Assembly (NCBI GenBank): GCA_017435385.1
Contig: JAFSFB010000006.1
Location: forward strand, 1 to 64,000
Direction of reading: 5' to 3'
DNA length: 64,000 nt
DNA from: Clostridia bacterium
Lineage (GTDB): Bacteria; Bacillota; Clostridia; Oscillospirales; Acutalibacteraceae
Positions 59,464-64,000 of this stretch are shown here, in pieces. Position numbers and translations under genes: made by a program. Every line of letters begins with the position of its first letter. Positions within the stretch are counted from its first letter, which is position 1. The notes beneath the pieces are model-generated. The model was not told the DNA's origin. It ran no database searches and saw nothing but the letters and a program-made list of their open reading frames with translations.

Positions 59464-59562
59464 GAAGAGTGCAGCCGATTCAGAACCCGAATTTTCGGGT
59501 GAATTCTGCTGTGTAATTATGTTTCTCACTCTTTCGGCCGTCTGCGCTGAAAGAGTTTTTTG
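59464..59562 (+). terminator. Expression platform of riboswitch 2
   Basis: Terminator stem ACTCTTTC (59528-59535) with GAAAGAGT (59549-59556) and six T. GAAGAGTG at 59464-59471 can pair with CACTCTTTC (antiterminator), the same layout as in riboswitch 1. A middle hairpin lies at about 59480-59510. Confidence 0.75.
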
Positions 59563-59575
59563 TTAGGTGGCAGAA

Positions 59576-59758
59576 ATGATAAATAATAAAAAGAAAGAAT
59601 GGGCAATCGAAACTCTTCGTCAAAAAAGCGAAGAGATAGGAAGACTGCCTAAGAAAACCGATTTTGATGTGGTGACTCTGTCACGCATAAAAGCTTTTCT
59701 CGGTCCGTGGCCGAGAGCGTTGGAAGCGGCAGAGCTGAAAGAATCAAAGAAAAAGTGA
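59576..59758 (+). CDS. Small HNH-repeat-like (homing-endonuclease-associated repeat) protein, 60 aa
   Basis: One copy of the motif found beside HNH homing endonucleases: LRQKSEEIGRLPKKTDF, then FLGPWPRALEAAELK at residues about 14-55, where G-x-x-P and the FG(S/P)WxxALxxAGL-like end are conserved. Single units probably bind DNA. I chose ATG 59576 after AGGTGG; the GTG at 59567 overlaps the ribosome binding site. The gene is first in the riboswitch-2 operon and followed 10 nt later by EcfT. It could be a regulator or a fortuitous passenger; the link to cobalamin is unknown. Confidence 0.65.
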   Translation: MINNKKKEWAIETLRQKSEEIGRLPKKTDFDVVTLSRIKAFLGPWPRALEAAELKESKKK

Positions 59759-59768
59759 CGGATAATTT

Positions 59769-60659
59769 ATGAAGCAAGACGCATTTTCAAAACTTCATCC
59801 TGCGGTGAATCTGCTTTTTTTCATCGGAGCGATAGCTTTCGGTGTTCTTCTGCAACACCCTGTTTATCTGCTTGCCGGTGTATTAGCAAGCGGAGCATAT
59901 TATTTTATGCTGTGCGGCAGAAAAGGGATGAAAAATATATTGTTGACGATACCGCTTTTCGTGTTTATCACTCTTTTCAATCCGATCGTCAACACAAGAG
60001 GAGCAACGGTTCTTTTTACATATTTCGACAGACCCTATACCCTTGAAGCTCTGATTTACGGTGTAGTCGTTGCAGCAACCTTCGTATTGATGCTTTTGTG
60101 GTTCGGGTGCTACGGCAAAGTTCTCACGGGTGACAAATTCACCTGCCTTTTCGGAAATCTTGCGCCGTCGTTATCTTTGCTCCTTGTTATGGTTTTCCGT
60201 ATGATACCGAGTCTTTTACAGAAAGCAAAACAGATTATCGGGGTACGAAGTTCAATAGGCAAGGGAATAACCGAAAAATCATCAATAAAAGATAAACTGG
60301 GTTCGGGAATGACCGTTATCGGCGTTCTCACCTCATGGGCACTCGAGGGGAGCATAACAACAAGCGATTCAATGCGCTCAAGGGGCTACGGAACGGCAAA
60401 GCGGACAAGCTTTATGGTTTACCGAATGACGAAAGCCGATTGGATTTTAACTGCAGTTATGCTTGCTTTGCTCGGCGTTATAATTATTTTCGCCGCAAAC
60501 GGCGGAATGAATGCGGAGTTTCTGCCTGAAAGAAATATCGTTCCTGTCAACCGCTCAAATATAATCGGATTCATCGCATATCTCGGATATCTTATGATTC
60601 CGACAGTAATGAATATCAAGGAGGCTATACAGTGGAGCATTTCAGAATCGAAAATTTAA
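59769..60659 (+). CDS. ECF transporter transmembrane component EcfT, 296 aa
   Basis: Five to six membrane helices: HPAVNLLFFIGAIAFGVLLQ, VYLLAGVLASGAYYFMLC, NILLTIPLFVFITLFNPIVN, LIYGVVVAATFVLMLLWFGC, then the cytosolic coupling helices. The coupling helix region with the family signature is MRSRGYG (DSMRSRGYGTAKRTSF, about residues 198-213). EcfT couples the two ATPases to the S component. Its end overlaps the GTG start of the EcfA gene by 28 nt. Confidence 0.88.
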   Translation: MKQDAFSKLHPAVNLLFFIGAIAFGVLLQHPVYLLAGVLASGAYYFMLCGRKGMKNILLTIPLFVFITLFNPIVNTRGATVLFTYFDRPYTLEALIYGVVVAATFVLMLLWFGCYGKVLTGDKFTCLFGNLAPSLSLLLVMVFRMIPSLLQKAKQIIGVRSSIGKGITEKSSIKDKLGSGMTVIGVLTSWALEGSITTSDSMRSRGYGTAKRTSFMVYRMTKADWILTAVMLALLGVIIIFAANGGMNAEFLPERNIVPVNRSNIIGFIAYLGYLMIPTVMNIKEAIQWSISESKI

Positions 60660-62290
60660 GCTTTTCTTATCCCACATCAGAAAAGAAGTCACTTGATAAA
60701 GCATCCTTGAAGATCGGAAAAGGTGAATATCTCGTTCTCTGCGGAAAATCGGGAAGCGGAAAAACAACCCTTCTCAGACACTTGAAAACCGTTCTCACTC
60801 CGCACGGAAAAGGAAGCGGTGAAATTTATTTCAACGGTATTGCCTTGCAAGAGGTTGATAACCGTGAGCAGGCAGCAAAAATCGGCTATGTAATGCAGAA
60901 TCCCGATGACCAGATTGTGACGGATAAGGTGTGGCATGAGCTTGCCTTCGGCCTTGAAAGTCTGGGATGCGACCAAAAAACGATGCGTTCCCGTGTGGCG
61001 GAAATGGCGTGCTACTTCGGCATTCAGGATTGGTTTCACAGAGATGTTGCCGTTCTTTCGGGAGGTCAGAAGCAGCTTCTCAACCTCGCTTCAATTATGG
61101 CGATGCAGCCCGAGGTTCTCATTCTCGATGAGCCGACAAGCCAGCTTGATCCCATTGCCGCTTCGGATTTTCTCAATACAGTCAGAAAAATCAACACCGA
61201 GCTCGGAACGACCGTTATCATAACCGAGCACCGTCTTGAGGATATTTTTCCTTATGCAGACAGAGCGGTTGTGATGGACTCAGGCAAAATTATCGCCGAT
61301 GACACGCCGAGAAATATCGGAAAGCTTCTTTTTGAACAGAATAATCACATGTTTACGGCTATGCCCACCCCCGTTCGTGTTTTTTACGGCACAAACGGCA
61401 GCGGTGACTGTCCTCTGACTGTCAGGGAAGGCAGAGCGTGGCTCAATAAAGAATTTGAAACCGAACCCGAAATCAAGGAAATTCCTTGCAAAATTATCGG
61501 TGATGACATCGAAAATCCTGCATTGTCGCTCAAGGAATTATGGTTCAGATATGAAAAAGACACCCCAGATATTCTCAGAGGTGTCAGCCTTGAGGTTCCG
61601 TCGGGCAGTATATCTGCAATAGTCGGCGGAAACGGTGCGGGCAAATCCACAACATTAAAGGCGGTCTGCGGAATCTGTAAACCGTACCGAGGCAAGATAA
61701 AAATTTTCGGAAAACCTGTAAACAAATTCAGATCGGGTGAGCTTTTCGGAAACTGCATTTCAATGCTGCCGCAAGACCCGAAAAGTCTGTTTGTGAAAAA
61801 CAAAGTCATTGATGAGCTTTCGGAAATGGCAAAAGATAAAAACAGGATAAATGAAATTGCCGAAATGTGTCAAATCACAGACCTTATGAACAATCATCCC
61901 TATGATTTGTCGGGCGGTGAACAGCAGAGAGTTGCTCTTGCAAAGGTTCTTCTCACCGAGCCGAAAATCCTTCTTCTTGATGAGCCGACAAAGGGCATGG
62001 ACAGCTTCTTCAAAGAAACATTTGCGACTATACTCAACAAACTCAAAAATCAAGGCATAACAGTTCTTATGGTGTCGCACGATGTTGAATTCTGTGCAAA
62101 ATATGCCGACCGAGTCAGCATGTTCTTCGACGGTCAGGTGCTGACAACCGACACTCCGCAGAAGTTTTTCGGCGGTAACAGCTTCTACACAACTGCGGCA
62201 AACCGCATGAGCAGGCACATTTTCAAAAATGCAGTTACTGCAGAAAATGTTGTTGAATTATACAGGAAAAACAAGGGAGGAGCACGATGA
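60632..62290 (+). CDS. Fused ECF ATPase EcfA1-EcfA2, 552 aa
   Basis: Two complete ABC ATPase domains in one chain. Domain 1 has Walker A CGKSGSGKTT (about residues 37-46), LSGGQKQLLN and LILDEPTSQLDP with a following H-loop (TEHRLED). Domain 2 (about residues 293-540) has GGNGAGKST, LSGGEQQRVA and LLLDEPTKGMD with a VSHDVE H-loop. The start is GTG at 60632, with AAGGAGG 7 nt upstream. Its stop overlaps the S-component start by 4 nt (ATGA). Fusion of the two ATPases is common in vitamin-dedicated (group I) ECF systems. Confidence 0.92.
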   Translation: MEHFRIENLSFSYPTSEKKSLDKASLKIGKGEYLVLCGKSGSGKTTLLRHLKTVLTPHGKGSGEIYFNGIALQEVDNREQAAKIGYVMQNPDDQIVTDKVWHELAFGLESLGCDQKTMRSRVAEMACYFGIQDWFHRDVAVLSGGQKQLLNLASIMAMQPEVLILDEPTSQLDPIAASDFLNTVRKINTELGTTVIITEHRLEDIFPYADRAVVMDSGKIIADDTPRNIGKLLFEQNNHMFTAMPTPVRVFYGTNGSGDCPLTVREGRAWLNKEFETEPEIKEIPCKIIGDDIENPALSLKELWFRYEKDTPDILRGVSLEVPSGSISAIVGGNGAGKSTTLKAVCGICKPYRGKIKIFGKPVNKFRSGELFGNCISMLPQDPKSLFVKNKVIDELSEMAKDKNRINEIAEMCQITDLMNNHPYDLSGGEQQRVALAKVLLTEPKILLLDEPTKGMDSFFKETFATILNKLKNQGITVLMVSHDVEFCAKYADRVSMFFDGQVLTTDTPQKFFGGNSFYTTAANRMSRHIFKNAVTAENVVELYRKNKGGAR

Positions 62291-62994
62291 AAAAATCAAA
62301 TATCGCAATGCTGATCGTGTTCCTTGCATTAATTCCGTTGACCTTGTTTCTCGGGGATAAGCTCCCGGGGAGGGGTTACTACATAACGGGCGTTCTTATC
62401 ATAACCGAGCTTGCAGTTCCTTTCTTTATGATGTTTGAAAAAAGAAAACCTCAGGCGAGAGAGCTTGTTGTGCTGGCGGTTATGATCGCCCTTGCGGTTA
62501 TCGGGCGTGTTGCGATCCCCATTCCCCATTTCAAGGCGGTGTTTGCGGTCATTATGCTGACGGGCATTGCTTTCGGACCCGAAGCGGGATTCATCGTCGG
62601 TGCAACAACCGCATTTGCAAGCAATTTTTTCTATGGACAAGGTGCGTATATGCCGTGGCAGATGATGGCTTACGGTGCAGGCGGAATGCTTGCAGGCTTT
62701 GTGTTTATCAAAAACATAATTCCGAAAAAGCCGTGGATCATGGCGATATTCGGTTTTCTTGCGAATGTTTTCTGGATCGGTCCTCTGCTTGACACCTCGC
62801 ATGTTTTCATCATGATGCCCGAAATCAGTTTTTCGTCATTTGCCGCATCCCTTGCATCGGGATTCCCCGTGAATATAAGTCAGGGACTCAGCACGGCACT
62901 TATGATGTTCATTTTCGGGAAACCGCTTCTTGAAAAGCTTGACAGAGTAAAGCGGAAATACGGAATGCTGCAAAGCGAAACTGAAGCCTTATAA
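62287..62994 (+). CDS. ECF S component, CbrT-like (cobalamin-specific), 235 aa
   Basis: Six to seven membrane helices. The conserved cobalamin-class block is visible: GIAFGPEAGFIVGATTAFAS, NFFYGQGAYMPWQMMAYGAG, followed by GMLAGFVF. It binds the substrate in the membrane and toggles with EcfT. The assignment to cobalamin comes from this sequence type plus the riboswitch; I cannot exclude a precursor such as cobinamide. Ends before a bidirectional terminator at 63002-63029. Confidence 0.82.
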   Translation: MKKSNIAMLIVFLALIPLTLFLGDKLPGRGYYITGVLIITELAVPFFMMFEKRKPQARELVVLAVMIALAVIGRVAIPIPHFKAVFAVIMLTGIAFGPEAGFIVGATTAFASNFFYGQGAYMPWQMMAYGAGGMLAGFVFIKNIIPKKPWIMAIFGFLANVFWIGPLLDTSHVFIMMPEISFSSFAASLASGFPVNISQGLSTALMMFIFGKPLLEKLDRVKRKYGMLQSETEAL

Positions 62995-63001
62995 AAAAAT
63001 G

Positions 63002-63029
63002 AAGCACACGGTCAACCGACCGTGTGCTT
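63002..63029. terminator. Bidirectional terminator after the S-component and 48-aa genes
   Basis: A perfect 12-bp stem AAGCACACGGTC/GACCGTGTGCTT (63002-63013 with 63018-63029). The U tract is best on the minus strand (A run before 63001). Confidence 0.85.
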
Positions 63030-63040
63030 TGTTTCAGCGA

Positions 63041-63187
63041 TTATGCCTTGCTGACAAAGTCAATAACAGCGGAGAAGATGTCGCCGATCATTGTGCTGAC
63101 AGAAGCCATATCCTTACCTGTGATCTGTTCAATGAGAGAAAGAACAAATGTGGGGATGTCGCTGAGCATTGCAAGAATTGCAAGCAT
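63041..63187 (-). CDS. Small hydrophobic peptide, 48 aa
   Basis: Begins MLAILAMLSDIPTFVLSLIE; a second amphipathic stretch SVSTMIGDIFSAVIDFV ends in SKA. Strong AAAGGAG 7 nt before the ATG (63187-63185) and a terminator after the stop. It lies 52 nt after the GH4 gene on the same strand. The pattern resembles the hydrophobic tails of the secreted proteins in this window. Unknown function; membrane-active peptide or transporter accessory are possibilities. Confidence 0.6.
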   Translation of the reverse strand: MLAILAMLSDIPTFVLSLIEQITGKDMASVSTMIGDIFSAVIDFVSKA

Positions 63188-63239
63188 GAGTAACACTCCT
63201 TTCGTTGGATTTTATAACACGGCATTTGCCGGAGTTATC

Positions 63240-64000
63240 TTATTTATAGTCCTTCATATATTCGCCGTGAGCCTCGATGAGCTCGTCAACCATAGCCTTG
63301 ATCTCGTCGATGGAAAGCTCGGCGGCGGTATGGGGCTCAAGCATAGCAGCCATGTAGATATCCTCACGCTTCTTCGTGACTGCGGCATTGATAGTGAGAA
63401 GCTGAGCGTTGATGTTTGTCATGTTCATTGCCGCAAGCTGAACGGGGAGCTTGCCTACATGGCAGGGGTTACAGCCTCTGCCGTCGATAAGGCAGGGAAC
63501 CTCAACGCATGCGTCTGCGGGAAGGTTATCGATAAGACCTGTGTTGAGAACATTGCCGCCGATCTTATAGGGGTTACCCGTGACGATTGCCTCCATGATG
63601 TATGAAGCATATTCTCCCGAACGCTCATGAGTGATTTTTCCGTCGGCAAGGATCCTTTCCTTTTCTTCCTTCCAGCCCTTTATCTGGTTGACACAGCGGC
63701 GGGGATATTCGTCAAGGGGGATGTTGTATCTGTCGATGAGCTCGGGGTATTTCGACTTGATATAGAAGCAGTTATATTCGGAGTTATGTTCGCTGGATTC
63801 GGTGCAGTAATATCCGAAATTCTTTATGTACTCAAATCTTACCATGTCGCTGTGCTTTTCGTTCGCATTTTTCTCAGCGGCTCTGCGACGGATCTCGGGA
63901 TAAAGATCGTTGCCGTCCTTATCCTGAATTTCAAGAAGCCAGCCCATGTGGTTGATGCCTGCGATGAGTTCCTTTCTGCCGTCGAGCTTGTCCTGCATGC
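63240..64000 (-). CDS. GH4 family glycosidase (alpha-galactosidase/alpha-glucosidase type), C-terminal part
   Basis: About the last 253 residues are visible; the start lies beyond the window. GH4 enzymes need NAD+ and a divalent metal and act on alpha- or beta-glycosides, often phosphorylated. Visible motifs include AGINHMGWLLEIQDKDG, EYIKNFGYYCTESSEHNSEY, ACVEVPCLIDGRGCNPCHVG and LSIDEIKAMVDELIEAHGEY, of the alpha-galactosidase (MelA)/alpha-glucosidase group. Cytosolic. Transcription runs leftward to the 48-aa gene. The specific substrate cannot be told from this part. Confidence 0.88.
   Translation of the reverse strand, partial: MQDKLDGRKELIAGINHMGWLLEIQDKDGNDLYPEIRRRAAEKNANEKHSDMVRFEYIKNFGYYCTESSEHNSEYNCFYIKSKYPELIDRYNIPLDEYPRRCVNQIKGWKEEKERILADGKITHERSGEYASYIMEAIVTGNPYKIGGNVLNTGLIDNLPADACVEVPCLIDGRGCNPCHVGKLPVQLAAMNMTNINAQLLTINAAVTKKREDIYMAAMLEPHTAAELSIDEIKAMVDELIEAHGEYMKDYK

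Noticed and set aside
1..64000. tRNA or rRNA genes, prophage structural genes, or transposase genes
   Set aside because: None could be recognised by eye on either strand; the accessory look of 1-8 kb rests on regulators and repeats only.

Overview
The window looks like a Gram-positive, anaerobic Clostridia genome, most likely an Oscillospiraceae/Ruminococcaceae-type gut bacterium. The reasons are AGGAGG-type ribosome binding sites, sigma-A promoters, an LCP/CpsB/CpsD capsule module, an ECF-type vitamin transporter, BspA/InlB-like giant surface proteins and a desulfoferrodoxin domain. This placement is inferred from gene content; no rRNA or tRNA gene was seen.

1-8 kb is an accessory stretch. 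It has the start of a SLOG-family gene behind a candidate structured RNA, three XRE regulators (one fused to a complete-looking desulfoferrodoxin), a GNAT acetyltransferase behind a long structured leader, an operon of five very small proteins, and a DUF4143 ATPase. The ATPase gene has four exact-period 23-bp iterons upstream and lies between ~100-bp imperfect repeats. A short AbrB-like gene and a TetR regulator follow.

9-30.4 kb holds three giant secreted proteins (2769, 1193 and about 3067 aa): an FG-GAP/FN3/MBG protein, a BspA-LRR/InlB-repeat protein, and a protein with Cys/His repeats, a phosphodiester-glycosidase domain and cell-wall-binding repeats. 30.5-46 kb is a capsule/exopolysaccharide operon: Wzz-like chain-length protein, CpsD kinase, CpsB phosphatase, a sortase-type surface protein, an LCP ligase, the initiating sugar-phosphate transferase, five glycosyltransferases, a radical SAM/SPASM protein, Wzy-like polymerase, Wzx-like flippase and a membrane-anchored, outward-facing tyrosine phosphatase.

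46-56.3 kb is mostly housekeeping and mixed metabolism: asparaginase, RtcB, aldo/keto reductase, small zinc-ribbon proteins, a phosphoesterase, a DMT transporter, an M20 peptidase, a lone E2-like acyltransferase and an XRE-membrane regulator.

56.5-63 kb is the most interesting part: a cobalamin-uptake locus with two cobalamin riboswitches, each behind a consensus promoter. The first controls two secreted/anchored proteins resembling vertebrate intrinsic factor/transcobalamin (alpha/alpha-toroid plus DUF4430 domains). The second controls a small HNH-repeat-like protein and an ECF transporter (EcfT, fused EcfA, CbrT-like S component). The inferred model is that vitamin B12 is captured outside the cell by transcobalamin-like domains, passed to the ECF S component, and the whole set is shut off by B12. 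The window ends inside a GH4 alpha-galactosidase/alpha-glucosidase gene followed by a 48-aa peptide gene.
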